Counted from the stretch's first letter, positions 37,241 through 46,919 are shown. The stretch is 64,000 bases of DNA from Mobilicoccus massiliensis (GCF_000826525.2 NZ_LN651322.1:20871-84870), one strand, 5' to 3'. Numbers and translations are program-made. Notes: generated by a model not told the origin, from the letters alone.

Positions 37241-38467
37241 ATGGTTACCGTGGTCGACGTGCCCGACCCCGATGCTTCGACCGTGACGGCCACTCCGGCC
37301 GCCTCGGCGGCCGTGTCCGACGGGGGACCACCGCCTCGGCGCCGGCGTTCGGATCGAGAGCGGACGTATTTCGCCGCGTTCTTCCTCGTGTTCCTCACGC
37401 CGGTGATCGTGTTCTCGTGGAGTCACGGGCCGCTTCGCCGGTGGGGCTCGGTCACCCTCGTCGCCGTGTTCGCCGCCTGGTACGTCGCCGGGCTCCTCGC
37501 GGGGGAGCGGCGACCGCCCCAATGGGTGCGCAGCCTGCGGATGCCCGTGTGGTTCGCCGGGATGGTGCTGCTCACTCTCGTGGCCACGTGGCTGCTCGGG
37601 CCGAGCGGGTTGATGTTCCTCTTCTTCGTGGCCGCGGCCGGGGGCGGTGCGATCGCCGGACCGGGCGGCCTGGCCGTCGTCCTCGCGGCGGGGCTCACCC
37701 ACACCGGCGCGGGTCTCGCGCTCGGCATGGAGTGGCCGTGGGCGCTCGGCGTGGGCGGGTGGATCGCTTTCGTCGGGCTGAGCGTGTGGCTGGGTGAACG
37801 GAGTTCGCGTGCCCAGCAGGATGCGGTCGACGCCCGGGAACAGCGGGCCGAGCTGGCCGTCGACCTCGAACGGGCCCGGATGGCCCGCGACCTGCACGAC
37901 ATCCTCGGGCACTCCCTCACCGTGGTCGCGGTCAAGGCGCAGCTCGCCGGACGTCTCGTCGACGCCGACCCCGAACGGGCGAAGGCCGAGATCGCCGACG
38001 TCGAGCGGCTGGCCCGCGACGCGCTCGCCGACGTGCGCGCCACGGTGCGGTCGTTCCGCGACCTGTCGTTGCCGGCCGAGCTCGCCGGTGCCCGCCGCGC
38101 GTTCGAGGCCGCAGAGATCGAGGCCGACGTTCCCGGGGCGGCCGAGCACGTGCGCTCCGACCTGCGCGAGCTGTTCGCGTGGGTCGTGCGCGAAGGCGTG
38201 ACCAACGTCGTGCGGCACTCCGGCGCGCGGCACGCCTCGGTCGTGCTCGGGGCCGACAGCGTCGAGATCCGCGACGACGGACGCGGTTTCGACGACGCTC
38301 ACCGGACGGGCTCGGGCCTGCTAGGCCTCGACGAACGAGCACGGCAGGCCGAGGCGACGATGACGATCGACTCCACCCCCGGCCGGGGGACCGTCCTGCG
38401 CGTGAGCGCCACGCCCGGCGCGGGGACGCGCGCTGCCACGAGTCGGCGTGAGGGGAGGACGCCATGA
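37241..38467 (+). CDS. Sensor histidine kinase (DesK-like, second module)
   Basis: 408 aa. About five to six membrane helices span residues 40-175. The phosphoacceptor His lies in MARDLHDILGHSLTVVAVKA, the N box in REGVTNVVRHSG, G1 in EIRDDGRGFDDA and G2 in GSGLLGLDERARQ, so unlike the kinase at 11839-13173 all ATP-binding boxes are intact. ATG 37241 directly follows GAGGGGG; a GTG at 37250 would have better spacing and may be the true start. It overlaps the response regulator by ATGA. Confidence 0.9.
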   Translation: MVTVVDVPDPDASTVTATPAASAAVSDGGPPPRRRRSDRERTYFAAFFLVFLTPVIVFSWSHGPLRRWGSVTLVAVFAAWYVAGLLAGERRPPQWVRSLRMPVWFAGMVLLTLVATWLLGPSGLMFLFFVAAAGGGAIAGPGGLAVVLAAGLTHTGAGLALGMEWPWALGVGGWIAFVGLSVWLGERSSRAQQDAVDAREQRAELAVDLERARMARDLHDILGHSLTVVAVKAQLAGRLVDADPERAKAEIADVERLARDALADVRATVRSFRDLSLPAELAGARRAFEAAEIEADVPGAAEHVRSDLRELFAWVVREGVTNVVRHSGARHASVVLGADSVEIRDDGRGFDDAHRTGSGLLGLDERARQAEATMTIDSTPGRGTVLRVSATPGAGTRAATSRREGRTP

Positions 38468-39072
38468 GCATCCGGTTGTTGCTCGCCGACGACCAGGCGC
38501 TCGTCCGCGGTGCCCTCGCTGCGCTGCTCGGGTTGGAACCGGACATCGACGTCGTCGCCGAGGTGGGACGGGGCGACGAGGTGGTGGCCGCCGCACGCGA
38601 GCACCGGCCCGACGTCGCGCTCCTCGACGTCGAGATGCCCGGCCTGGACGGGATCGAGGCCACCGTCGAACTGCGCCGGGCCTGCCCGGCGACGCGGGTG
38701 CTCATCGTCACGACGTTCGGGCGCCCCGGCTACGTCCGTCGAGCTCTGGAGGCCGGGGCACAGGGCTTCGTCGTCAAGGACACCCCGGCTCCCGAACTCG
38801 CCGAGGCCGTCCGGCGCGTCCACGCCGGGTTGCGCGTCGTCGACCCAGGGCTCGCGGTCGACTCGATGGTGAGCGGCACGTCGCCGTTGACCGGCCGGGA
38901 GACCGACGTCCTGCGCGAGGCACATCGCGGAGGCACGGTCGCCGACATCGCCTCCGCGCTTTTCCTCTCCGAGGGCACGGTGCGCAACCACCTGTCGGCG
39001 GCCATCGGCAAGACCGGCGCACGCACCCGGGCCGAGGCCGCCGCGATCGCCCGCGACAACGGGTGGCTGTGA
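38464..39072 (+). CDS. Response regulator, NarL/DesR family (second module)
   Basis: 202 aa. The receiver has D9-D10, phosphoacceptor D55 in VALLDVEMPGLDG and Lys in FVVKDTPAPE. The LuxR HTH contains SPLTGRETDVLREAHRGGTV and EGTVRNHLSAAIGKTGARTR. It shares the plan and many residues with the regulator at 13262-13867, supporting duplication or divergent homologous cassettes. It should act on the ABC exporter genes just upstream. Confidence 0.93.
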   Translation: MSIRLLLADDQALVRGALAALLGLEPDIDVVAEVGRGDEVVAAAREHRPDVALLDVEMPGLDGIEATVELRRACPATRVLIVTTFGRPGYVRRALEAGAQGFVVKDTPAPELAEAVRRVHAGLRVVDPGLAVDSMVSGTSPLTGRETDVLREAHRGGTVADIASALFLSEGTVRNHLSAAIGKTGARTRAEAAAIARDNGWL

Positions 39073-39159
39073 GGGTCGGTCGGGAGGCCGGCGTGACGCG
39101 AGACGGCGACCCGGCCGCCTGAGAGAGTGGACGGACGGCGTTCGACGAAGGGGCGGCCG

Positions 39160-39753
39160 ATGACAGACCTGGCGGAGCTGCGGGACTACGTGGCCGACGA
39201 GACGTTCGGACCCGAGACGGTCGTCACCGGCCCGGTGAGCAGCGTGGAGTTCGAGGAGTGCACGTTCGACGGGGTCGTCCTCGACGAGGCGATCCTGCGA
39301 CAGTGCCGGTTCACGGCCTGCCGGTTCGCCCACTGCAGTCTCTCGGGTGTGCGGTGGCCCGACACCTCCCTGACCGGGTGCACGTTCGTCGACTGCCGGA
39401 TCGTCGGAACGTCTTTCTCGCAGCTCGCGCCGAGCGTCGTCATGGAGCCCTCACGCTTCGAGCGCACCCGGCTGCACCTGTGTTCGTTCGTCGGCCGCGA
39501 CCTCTCGCGGTGGGAGTTCACCGACTGCGCCGTGCTCGAATGCGACGTCGACGACTCCGACCTGCGTCACGCCGTGCTGCGCGACTGCGATCTCGACCGG
39601 ACGACGTTCCGTGGCTGCGACCTGCGCGAGGCCGACCTCTCGGGCAGCCGCAACCTTGCTCTGGACGTGCGGGAGAACAAGGTCCGCGGGCTCACCGTCG
39701 ATGCCTCGACCGCGGCGTCGCTGCTCGCGCCCTTGGGGATCCGGTTGGCCTGA
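39160..39753 (+). CDS. Pentapeptide-repeat protein (Qnr/McbG-like shape)
   Basis: 197 aa. Successive A(D/N/C)xx-type pentapeptides are visible, e.g. FDGVVLDEAILRQCRFTACR, FAHCSLSGVRWPDTSLTGCT and DLRHAVLRDCDLDRTTFRGC, interrupted near residue 95 (APSVVMEP). They should fold into a right-handed quadrilateral beta-helix. The family includes Qnr/MfpA, which mimic DNA and protect gyrase from quinolones, but most members are uncharacterised, so a resistance function is not claimed. ATG 39160 starts MTDLAELRDYV. Confidence 0.85.
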   Translation: MTDLAELRDYVADETFGPETVVTGPVSSVEFEECTFDGVVLDEAILRQCRFTACRFAHCSLSGVRWPDTSLTGCTFVDCRIVGTSFSQLAPSVVMEPSRFERTRLHLCSFVGRDLSRWEFTDCAVLECDVDDSDLRHAVLRDCDLDRTTFRGCDLREADLSGSRNLALDVRENKVRGLTVDASTAASLLAPLGIRLA

Positions 39754-39866
39754 CCCGAGCTCGGCGGGGCGGCGCCCCCACCCGGAGCCACGCGAGACGC
39801 ACACGACCGGGGGTGCGGCGGGCCGGGATACTCTCGCACTGCCGCAATCCGAGTCGAGGAGTACCG

Positions 39867-41138
39867 ATGACCGACCGCATCGATCGTGAGGCGCTGTCCG
39901 CCGCCCGTGAGTCCGCCCGTCAGCGTTACGAGGAGTTCGCGTCCTCCGGGCTCAAGCTCGACATCACGCGCGGCAAGCCGTGCTCGGCGCAGCTCGACCT
40001 CTCCGAGGACATGCTCGTCGCGCTCGAGCCCGGCGACCACATCGCGGAGGAGGGCGACACCCGCAACTACGGCGGCGCGCCGAAGGGCCTCAAGGCGCTG
40101 CGCGAGATCTTCGCGCCGCTCGTCGACGTGCCCGTCGACCAGCTCGTCGCCCGCGACAACTCCTCGCTGTCGCTCATGCACTTCTGCCTCGTCAGCAGCT
40201 TCTTCCACACCCTGCCCGGCGGTGAGAAGCCCTGGGCCGGTGAGAAGGTGAGGTTCCTCGCGCCCGCGCCCGGCTACGACCGCCACTTCGCGCTGTGCGA
40301 GGAACTCGGCATCGAGCTCATTCAGGTGGGCATGACGCCCGAGGGCCCCAACATGGACGAGGTCGAGGCCTTCGTCGCCGCCGACCCGACGATCAAGGGC
40401 ATCTGGTGCGTGCCCAAGTACAACAACCCGATGGGGATGACCTTCGGTGACGAGGTCGTCGAGCGTCTCGCGAGCATGACCACCGCGGCGCCGGATTTCC
40501 GCGTCTACTGGGACAACGCCTACGCCGTCCACGACCTCACGGCCGAACCCGACGAGCTGGCCTCGATCCTCGACGCCTGCGCCCGGGCGGGTAACCCCGA
40601 CCGTGCGTTCGTCTTCGCCTCGACGTCGAAGGTGACCTTCGCCGGTGGTGGGGTGTCGTTCTTCGGGAGTTCGCTCGCGAACGTCGAGTGGTTCCTCGCC
40701 CGTGACGCGATGCGCTCGATCGGGCCCGACAAGGTCAACCAGCTCCGCCACGTGCGGTTCTTCGGCGACAGCGACGGCGTGCGTGCCCACATGCAGAGGC
40801 ACCGCGAGATCCTCGAGCCCAAGTTCGAGTCCGTCGCCAAGGCGCTCGCCACCGACCTCGGCGCGCTCGGCATCGCCGAGTGGAGCGAGCCCAACGGCGG
40901 CTACTTCGTCAGCCTCGACGTCGTGCCCGGCACGGCCAAGCGCGTCGTCCAGCTCGCCAAGGAGGCCGGCGTCGCACTCACCCCCGCCGGCGCGACGTTC
41001 CCCGGCGGCGCCGACCTCGCCGACCGCAACATCCGCATCGCCCCGTCCTTCCCGACGACCGAGGAACTCGAGCAGGCTCTCGACGTGCTCACGACCTGCG
41101 TCGTTCTCGCCGCGGGGGAGAAGATCCTCGACGAGTGA
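39867..41138 (+). CDS. Aspartate aminotransferase, actinobacterial class Ic type
   Basis: 423 aa. ATG 39867 follows GAGGAG. Fold-type I residues include RNYGGAPKGLKALREIFAPL, WCVPKYNNPMGMTFGDEV (Asn of NNP), VYWDNAYAVHDL (Asp/Tyr contacts to PLP), the Schiff-base Lys in VFASTSKVTFAGGGVSFFG, and Arg in NIRIAPSFP. This pattern and the length match the Corynebacterium-type aspartate transaminase family rather than classic AspC. It interconverts aspartate/2-oxoglutarate and oxaloacetate/glutamate in the cytosol and is probably a central-metabolism enzyme here. Confidence 0.9.
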   Translation: MTDRIDREALSAARESARQRYEEFASSGLKLDITRGKPCSAQLDLSEDMLVALEPGDHIAEEGDTRNYGGAPKGLKALREIFAPLVDVPVDQLVARDNSSLSLMHFCLVSSFFHTLPGGEKPWAGEKVRFLAPAPGYDRHFALCEELGIELIQVGMTPEGPNMDEVEAFVAADPTIKGIWCVPKYNNPMGMTFGDEVVERLASMTTAAPDFRVYWDNAYAVHDLTAEPDELASILDACARAGNPDRAFVFASTSKVTFAGGGVSFFGSSLANVEWFLARDAMRSIGPDKVNQLRHVRFFGDSDGVRAHMQRHREILEPKFESVAKALATDLGALGIAEWSEPNGGYFVSLDVVPGTAKRVVQLAKEAGVALTPAGATFPGGADLADRNIRIAPSFPTTEELEQALDVLTTCVVLAAGEKILDE

Positions 41139-41190
41139 CCGACGGACGCCGTCTCCGACCTGCCCCGCACGGTGGCACCGGCGGAGAGGC

Positions 41191-41210
41191 GGAAACGGCG
41201 GCTGTCTCGG
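41191..41210 (+). repeat. Third copy of the dispersed GGCTGTCTCGG motif
   Basis: GGAAACGGCGGCTGTCTCGG differs by one base from the copy at 9851-9870. It lies between two convergent genes, 53 bp after the aminotransferase stop. Confidence 0.5.
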
Positions 41211-41227
41211 CGTGAAGGGGGCCGGCG

Positions 41228-41548
41228 TCACAGGCCCTCATGGGGTGGGGTGGACCCTGAAAGACCCCGAGGCGCCGGAGGCATGCCGTCTGGGGGACGA
41301 TGCCCGTCCCGGCCGCCGTGCAGGCGGCCGTGCTCGGAACTCTGCGTCTGCAACGAGCCGGCGGGGGCGGCGGTCGCCGCCGCGGCGGTGCCGGCCGAGG
41401 CGACTCCGATGGCCAGGGCCGCGGCGACCGCCGTCTTGCGCCCCGACCATCGAGGTCGGCTCACCGCGGGTGCGGTCGGGGACTCGACGACGGACACCGG
41501 TGGGGTGCGGTGCGCGTTCGCGGGCTCGTGCTCGTGTGATGTGGTCAT
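41228..41548 (-). CDS. Small putative exported or membrane-anchored protein
   Basis: 106 aa from ATG 41548. A hydrophilic N-terminal 40 residues precede a single hydrophobic Ala-rich segment (KTAVAAALAIGVASAGTAAA, then AT) that could be a signal peptide or anchor, followed by a His/Gly/Pro-rich tail. No known domain is recognised. It lies divergent from the glycosyltransferase gene at 41740, which itself has Gly/Pro-rich stretches; whether they act together is unknown. A one-gene unit; it could be spurious. Confidence 0.5.
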   Translation of the reverse strand: MTTSHEHEPANAHRTPPVSVVESPTAPAVSRPRWSGRKTAVAAALAIGVASAGTAAAATAAPAGSLQTQSSEHGRLHGGRDGHRPPDGMPPAPRGLSGSTPPHEGL

Positions 41549-41739
41549 GACGTGCACGTTCCGCCCGGATTCTGTGCCGGCGCCATGAGCGAGGTGTGCG
41601 CCGACTCTGTCTGCCTGGGCGATGCCGGCGAGGCCGTCAGGAGGATGCCTGGCTCTGCGGGTGGTGGTGCCCGAGGCTCATCGGGCCTCGAAAGGCGGCG
41701 CACAGTGACGGCATAGCGTGCGGCTCGACGGTGGGCGAC

Positions 41740-43881
41740 ATGAACGCAGCCACCACTGTCACTCGCAGATCCCGGATCTCGCCCGGCCTGCTCCGATCCC
41801 GCCTCGGTCGGGCGACGACGCCTCCCCGGCCCACGAGCCCGCCGGGCGCCGGCGATGCGACCACGGCCGCGCCGACGACCACGTCACCCGGCGCCGGCAG
41901 CCGTCGTCACTTCTCCCGCGGTGAGCTGTTGAGCCTGACCGCTCTGCTGCTCGGCACGCTCGGGTTCTGGCTCTGCGGCCTCACGGCCAACGGCTGGGCG
42001 AACTCGTTCTACGCCGCGGCGGCACAGGCCGGGTCGCAGTCGTGGGAGGCGTTCTTCTACGGCTCGTCCGACGCGGCCAACAGCATCACCGTCGACAAGC
42101 CACCGGCCTCGCTGTGGCTCATGTCTTTGTCGGTGCGGCTGTTCGGGCTCTCCTCGGCGTCGATCCTCGTGCCGGAGGTGCTGCTCGGGGTGGCGACGGT
42201 CGCCGTGCTCCATCTCTCGATCCGCCGCCGGTTCGGTCACGCGGCCGGCCTGCTCGCGGGGCTGACCCTCGCTCTCACGCCCGTCGCCACCCTGATGTTC
42301 CGGTTCGACAACCCGGACGCACTGCTCGCTCTGCTCGTCACCGCGGCCTGTGCCGCGACCCTGCGTGCCTGCGAGAGCGTGCGCGCCCGATGGATGATCC
42401 TCGCCGGCGTGCTGCTGGGGTTCGCGTTCCTCACCAAGACGTTGCAGGCGTTGCTCGTCCTGCCCGTCCTCGGCCTCGTCTATCTCGTCGTCGCACCCGG
42501 CGGCCTCGGCAGCCGCATCAAGAACGGCTCGCTCGGCCTCGTCGCGATGGTCGTCAGCGCCGGCTGGTGGATCCTCGCCGTCGAGCTCATGCCGACCTCC
42601 CTGCGGCCGTACATCGGCGGGTCGCAGGACAACTCGTTCCTCTCCCTCACCTTCGGCTACAACGGGCTCGGTCGCCTCACCGGTGACGAGGCCGGCTCGG
42701 TCGGCCCCAACATGGGCACCGCGAGCCTCTGGCGGATGTTCTCCAGCAACGTGGGCGGCCAGATCTCGTGGCTCATCCCGAGCGCCCTCGTCTTCCTCGT
42801 CGCCGGCCTGTGGCTGACCCGTCGAGCACCCCGTGGCGACCTCCGCCGTGCGGCCTACCTCGTGTGGGGCGGCGGCCTCGTCGTCACCGGGCTCGTGTTC
42901 TCGCTCATGGAGGGGATCTTCCACGAGTACTACACGGTCGCGCTCGCGCCGTTCGTCGCGGCACTCGTCGGCATCGGCGCGGCCCAGGCCGTGGCGCGCC
43001 TGCGGGCCGCGGAGTCACGGCGTGTGCCCGCCCTGACGCTCGCCGCCGCGACCGCCGTCGCCTCGGTATGGAGCTTCGTGCTCCTCACGCGGGTCGGCGA
43101 CGTCTACGGTCCGCTGCGGTATGCCGTCCTCGTGGCGGGCCTGGCCGCGACGCTGCTGCTCCTCGTCGCGGGACGCCTCCACGCCCGCGCGGTTCCGGTC
43201 GTCCTCGCCGCGGCGTTGTTCGCGGGGCTCTCCGGGCCCGCGGCATTCAGCATCTCGACCGTGTCGAAGGCTGCCAGCGGCTCGATCGTCACCGCCGGGC
43301 CCGACACCGGAACCGGCCCCGGCGGGATGGGTGGCCCCGGCGGTCCGCCCGGCGTCCGGCAGAGCTCGGATGGCGCATCGTCCGCGGCCACCGTCGCGGG
43401 CGGGCCGGGAACGACGCAGGGAACCCGCGCCGGCATGAACGGCCTGCTCGACGCCTCCGCGCCGAACGCCGAGGTCGTCGCCGCCCTGCAGACCGACGCC
43501 GAGGCCTACACCTGGGCGGCCGCGGCCGTCGGGTCGCAGAACGCCGCGGGGCTGCAGCTCGGCTCCGGCGAGCCGGTCATGGCCGTCGGCGGGTTCAACG
43601 GCTCCGACCCGTCGCCGACCCTCGAGCAGTTCCAGCAGTACGTCGCCGACGGTCGGATCCACTACTTCCTCGCCAGTGACGGGTTCGGTGGCGGGCCGGG
43701 AGGCAACGGCGGCTCCACGGCCTCGTCCGAGATCGCCGCGTGGGTCGAGCAGAACTTCACGGAGGTCACCTTCGACGGCACCACGTTCTACGACCTCAGC
43801 CGCCCGGCCACGACGACCACCGCCACCTCGACGGCTGCGACGACGAACACGGCCACCTCGACGACCCCGCAGAAGGACTGA
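41740..43881 (+). CDS. Membrane glycosyltransferase, GT39/ArnT-like (polyprenyl-phosphate sugar donor)
   Basis: 713 aa. A disordered N-terminus of about 60 residues precedes at least 11 helices. The first extracytoplasmic loop holds ANGWANSFYAAAAQAGSQSW then DKPPASLW, the catalytic-Asp and DKPP motif region typical of ArnT/PMT-like GT-C enzymes using lipid-linked sugars. FRFDNPDALLALLVTAA is another hallmark. The C-terminal 200 residues are extracytoplasmic: a Gly/Pro-rich linker (TGPGGMGGPGGPPGV), then a compact domain ending in a Thr-rich tail. The next gene encodes a GT2-GtrA fusion that could make and flip the lipid-linked sugar donor for this enzyme. Confidence 0.88.
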   Translation: MNAATTVTRRSRISPGLLRSRLGRATTPPRPTSPPGAGDATTAAPTTTSPGAGSRRHFSRGELLSLTALLLGTLGFWLCGLTANGWANSFYAAAAQAGSQSWEAFFYGSSDAANSITVDKPPASLWLMSLSVRLFGLSSASILVPEVLLGVATVAVLHLSIRRRFGHAAGLLAGLTLALTPVATLMFRFDNPDALLALLVTAACAATLRACESVRARWMILAGVLLGFAFLTKTLQALLVLPVLGLVYLVVAPGGLGSRIKNGSLGLVAMVVSAGWWILAVELMPTSLRPYIGGSQDNSFLSLTFGYNGLGRLTGDEAGSVGPNMGTASLWRMFSSNVGGQISWLIPSALVFLVAGLWLTRRAPRGDLRRAAYLVWGGGLVVTGLVFSLMEGIFHEYYTVALAPFVAALVGIGAAQAVARLRAAESRRVPALTLAAATAVASVWSFVLLTRVGDVYGPLRYAVLVAGLAATLLLLVAGRLHARAVPVVLAAALFAGLSGPAAFSISTVSKAASGSIVTAGPDTGTGPGGMGGPGGPPGVRQSSDGASSAATVAGGPGTTQGTRAGMNGLLDASAPNAEVVAALQTDAEAYTWAAAAVGSQNAAGLQLGSGEPVMAVGGFNGSDPSPTLEQFQQYVADGRIHYFLASDGFGGGPGGNGGSTASSEIAAWVEQNFTEVTFDGTTFYDLSRPATTTTATSTAATTNTATSTTPQKD

Positions 43882-43882
43882 C

Positions 43883-45154
43883 ATGAACACCGCGATCCGA
43901 CCCGTCATCGACGTCGTCGTCCCCGTCCACGACGAGGAGGCCACTCTCGACGCCTGCGTCCGCAGACTGCACGACCACCTGTCGACCTACATCCCCTACC
44001 CGTTCCGGATCACGATCGCCGACAACGCGAGCACCGACCTCACGCCGGCCGTCGCCGCCGATCTGGCGGCGCGGTTTCCCGACGTCAGGTACCTGCGGCT
44101 GGAGCAGAAGGGCCGAGGCCGAGCCTTGAAGAGAGCGTGGCTGGGCTCCGACGCCGACGTTCTGGCGTACATGGACGTCGACCTGTCGACCGACCTCGAC
44201 GCCTTCTTCCCGCTCGTTGCACCGCTGCTCTCCGGCCACTCCGACCTCGCGATCGGCAGCAGGCTCGCCCGCGGTTCCCGAGTCGTTCGCGGCCCGAAGC
44301 GCGAGTTCGTCTCCCGCTCCTACAACCTCCTGCTGCGCGGCGGCATGGGCGCCACGTTCACCGACGCGCAGTGCGGGTTCAAGGCCATCCGCGCCGACGT
44401 CGCGACCGAGCTCCTGCCGCTGGTCGAGGACGACGCGTGGTTCTTCGACACGGAGATGCTCGTCCTGGCCCAACGCAGCGGGCTGCGCATCCACGAGGTG
44501 CCCGTCGACTGGCTCGACGATCCCGACAGCCGCGTCGACGTGGTCGCCACCGCCCGGGCGGACCTCGCGGGGATGGCACGCGTGCGGCGCGCCCTCGGTC
44601 GCGGCCAGGTGCCGGTCGGCGCCGTCGCCCGGCACCTGGGCCGCGGCGGACTCGGCTCGAACCCGGTCGGCCGGATCGGTCGATTCGCGGGGGTCGGCGT
44701 TCTGAGCACCCTCGTCCACCTCGGGCTGTTCGCACTGCTCGGTCTGGTCGGGGTCGGCGCGCAGCTCGCGAACGTCCTCGGCCTGCTCGCCGGGACGATG
44801 GTCAACACCGCCGCGAACCGCCGCTGGACCTTCGGCGTGCGGGGCCGGGAGCAGGCCGTCGCCCATCAGATGCAGGGCCTTGCGATCCTCGGGCTCACGT
44901 GGCTGACCAGCGCGGGCGCCCTGTGGGTCACGGCCGTCCTCGTCCCCGGCGCCCCCACCCTGGTGCAGACGGTCGCCGTCGGTGCGGCGAACGTCGTCGC
45001 GACGATCGTCAAGTACGGGGTCTTCCGCCACACGATGACACCGGCCGACGGGTTCTTCGCGACCGCGGACGACGACTCACTCTGCCCGGTGTGGACGCTC
45101 GCGTCCTCGACGGCCACCCCGGCGCGTCGCCCCGACGTGATCACACGATCGTGA
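43883..45154 (+). CDS. Fused GT2 glycosyltransferase and GtrA-family membrane protein
   Basis: 423 aa, start ATG one base after the preceding stop. The N-terminal 250 residues form a GT2 domain (DVVVPVHDEEATLDACVRRL, then IADNASTD, YMDVDLSTDL with the DxD-like metal motif, and DAQCGFKAIRAD), the polyprenyl-phosphate mannose/glucose synthase type. Residues about 265-390 form a four-helix GtrA domain (RFAGVGVLSTLVHLGLFALL, MVNTAANRRWTFG). The fusion suggests synthesis and translocation of a polyprenyl-phosphate sugar for the GT-C enzyme encoded upstream. The 3' end overlaps the convergent antiporter gene by 14 bp. Confidence 0.92.
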   Translation: MNTAIRPVIDVVVPVHDEEATLDACVRRLHDHLSTYIPYPFRITIADNASTDLTPAVAADLAARFPDVRYLRLEQKGRGRALKRAWLGSDADVLAYMDVDLSTDLDAFFPLVAPLLSGHSDLAIGSRLARGSRVVRGPKREFVSRSYNLLLRGGMGATFTDAQCGFKAIRADVATELLPLVEDDAWFFDTEMLVLAQRSGLRIHEVPVDWLDDPDSRVDVVATARADLAGMARVRRALGRGQVPVGAVARHLGRGGLGSNPVGRIGRFAGVGVLSTLVHLGLFALLGLVGVGAQLANVLGLLAGTMVNTAANRRWTFGVRGREQAVAHQMQGLAILGLTWLTSAGALWVTAVLVPGAPTLVQTVAVGAANVVATIVKYGVFRHTMTPADGFFATADDDSLCPVWTLASSTATPARRPDVITRS

Positions 45155-46745
45155 TCGGCCCGGTGGGTGGGGCGCCGCCGTAGATGCGGACGGCCTGGTC
45201 GGCGAGCTCGAGACCGGCGCCGGCGAAGACGTTGAAGGCGGAGTCGGCGCCCTGCTCGAGACACTCGTCGACGCCGTCCTCGAACCGGGCGGCGGTGACG
45301 ACGATGCCCTCGAATCCCGTGCTCCGCAGGGCGCGGACGATGTCGGCGTTGTGGGAGGGCAGCGCGACGACGACCATGCGCACGTCGTGGTGGCCGTCCA
45401 TGCGCACGAAGAACTCCTCGTCGCTTGCATCGCCCTCGACCACCCGAAAACCCTTGCCGGTCAACCGGTCCACCCGCGCCTGGTCGCTGTCGACGCCCGC
45501 GACACTCATCCCGTAGGTCTGGGTGAGCTGGGTGTAGGCGGAGCGACCCACCCGGCCGAGCCCGACGACGAGTGCCTCGGCGCCGCTGACGTCGGCGGGC
45601 CGGTCCTCGGGGTGCAGTGTGGTCGGATCCTGGTGTGGCATCCGCCCGGCGAGCCGTTCGACGATCGGCTGCCCCACACCGTTGATCAGGGCCGAGACCA
45701 CGAACCCGAGCGAGAGCGCGAGCGAGAGGATGACGAGCCAGTCGCGCGACAGCAACCCGGAGTCGGCCCCGACGTCGGCGATGATGAGCCCGAACTCCGA
45801 GAACTGCATGAGAGCGAACGCCACGAGCCAGCCGGTGCGGTGACGCACCCGCATGAGCCGCAGCACGAGCACGTACGACAGCGCTCGAAGCGGCAACAGC
45901 GCGAGGAGCGTGACGGCGATGCCCACCTGCGCGAGCGTCGGCAGGCCGCCGAACATGCCGATCGAGAGGAAGAACCCGACGAGCAGCAGCTCCTTGACGT
46001 GAAACAGCGCTCGCGACAGTTCCGCGGCCGAGGGGTGCGAGGCGAGCATGATCCCGATGACGAGGGCCCCGAGATCTCCTTTGAGGCCGACGATCTCGAA
46101 CAACAGGTACCCGGGGACGAGGGCCATGAGGATGCCGAACAGCGACTGCATCTCACCGTGCCCCAGACGCCCCCACACGGCCTTGAACCCCCGGACCGCG
46201 GGCCACAACAGCACGAGCGCGAACGCCCAGGGGCTCGGCAGGTGTCCGGTGCTGGCGGTCAGGAACACGACCGCGACGATGTCCTGCACGACGAGAACAC
46301 CGACGGCGATGCGGCCGTAGAACGCCTGAGCGTCGCTGCGTTCCTCGAGCAGCTTGATGACGAACACCGTGCTCGAGAACGCCAGCCCCAGGGCGACGGC
46401 GGCCAGTGCTCCGGTGTTCTCGCCCCGCAGCAGCGAGAAGCCGGCGAGACCGAGCACGACGAGCAGCCCCGTACCCGCCACGACGTTGACGACGAGCGTG
46501 ACGCCCGTCGTCAGCCACACCTCTTTGGCGAGCAGGGTGCGGACGTCGAGCTTGAGCCCGATCGCGAACAGCAGCAGGGTGACGCCGAGGTCGGCGAGGA
46601 TCTCGACCTGCGGCACCTGGATGTGCCCGAGCCCGTTGAGCACGAACCCGGCCGCGAGAAAGCCGACCAGCGGCGGGAGGCGGAGCAACGACGCCGCGAA
46701 ACCCAGCACGAACGTCACGGCGAGAATCGTTGCGGCGACCTCCAC
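45141..46745 (-). CDS. CPA2-family K+/H+ antiporter with TrkA-N domain (KefB/YbaL-like)
   Basis: 534 aa. Residues 1-370 form the Na+/H+-exchanger fold with about 12 helices; conserved segments include PPLVGFLAAGFVLNGLG, GVTLLLFAIGLKLDV and AVGVLVVQDIVAVVFL with the transport Asp. Residues about 395-515 form a Rossmann RCK/TrkA-N domain (EALVVGLGRVGRSAYTQLTQ) that binds NAD(H) or a nucleotide and gates transport. It is likely a glutathione-independent potassium or sodium efflux system in the plasma membrane. Confidence 0.9.
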   Translation of the reverse strand: MEVAATILAVTFVLGFAASLLRLPPLVGFLAAGFVLNGLGHIQVPQVEILADLGVTLLLFAIGLKLDVRTLLAKEVWLTTGVTLVVNVVAGTGLLVVLGLAGFSLLRGENTGALAAVALGLAFSSTVFVIKLLEERSDAQAFYGRIAVGVLVVQDIVAVVFLTASTGHLPSPWAFALVLLWPAVRGFKAVWGRLGHGEMQSLFGILMALVPGYLLFEIVGLKGDLGALVIGIMLASHPSAAELSRALFHVKELLLVGFFLSIGMFGGLPTLAQVGIAVTLLALLPLRALSYVLVLRLMRVRHRTGWLVAFALMQFSEFGLIIADVGADSGLLSRDWLVILSLALSLGFVVSALINGVGQPIVERLAGRMPHQDPTTLHPEDRPADVSGAEALVVGLGRVGRSAYTQLTQTYGMSVAGVDSDQARVDRLTGKGFRVVEGDASDEEFFVRMDGHHDVRMVVVALPSHNADIVRALRSTGFEGIVVTAARFEDGVDECLEQGADSAFNVFAGAGLELADQAVRIYGGAPPTGPITIV

Positions 46746-46868
46746 GAGGACTCCTTCGGGGTCGACGGATCACGGCGACGGGCAATGCCGGGACGCAGGT
46801 CAGGCTACCGGGACGAAGGACGTGTCAACCAGATGCAGCGCCGACGCTGCAGACACCTATCGACGACG

Positions 46869-46902
46869 AGGCCCGCCCGGACACTGCGCCTCGGGCGGGC
46901 CT
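46869..46902 (-). terminator. Terminator hairpin after ppk2
   Basis: An 11-bp GC-rich stem AGGCCCGCCCG (46869-46879) pairs with 46892-46902 around a 12-nt loop, 18 bp downstream of the ppk2 stop on the minus strand. There is no U tract. Confidence 0.6.
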
Positions 46903-46919
46903 GGGAGCGGGTCGAGAAC

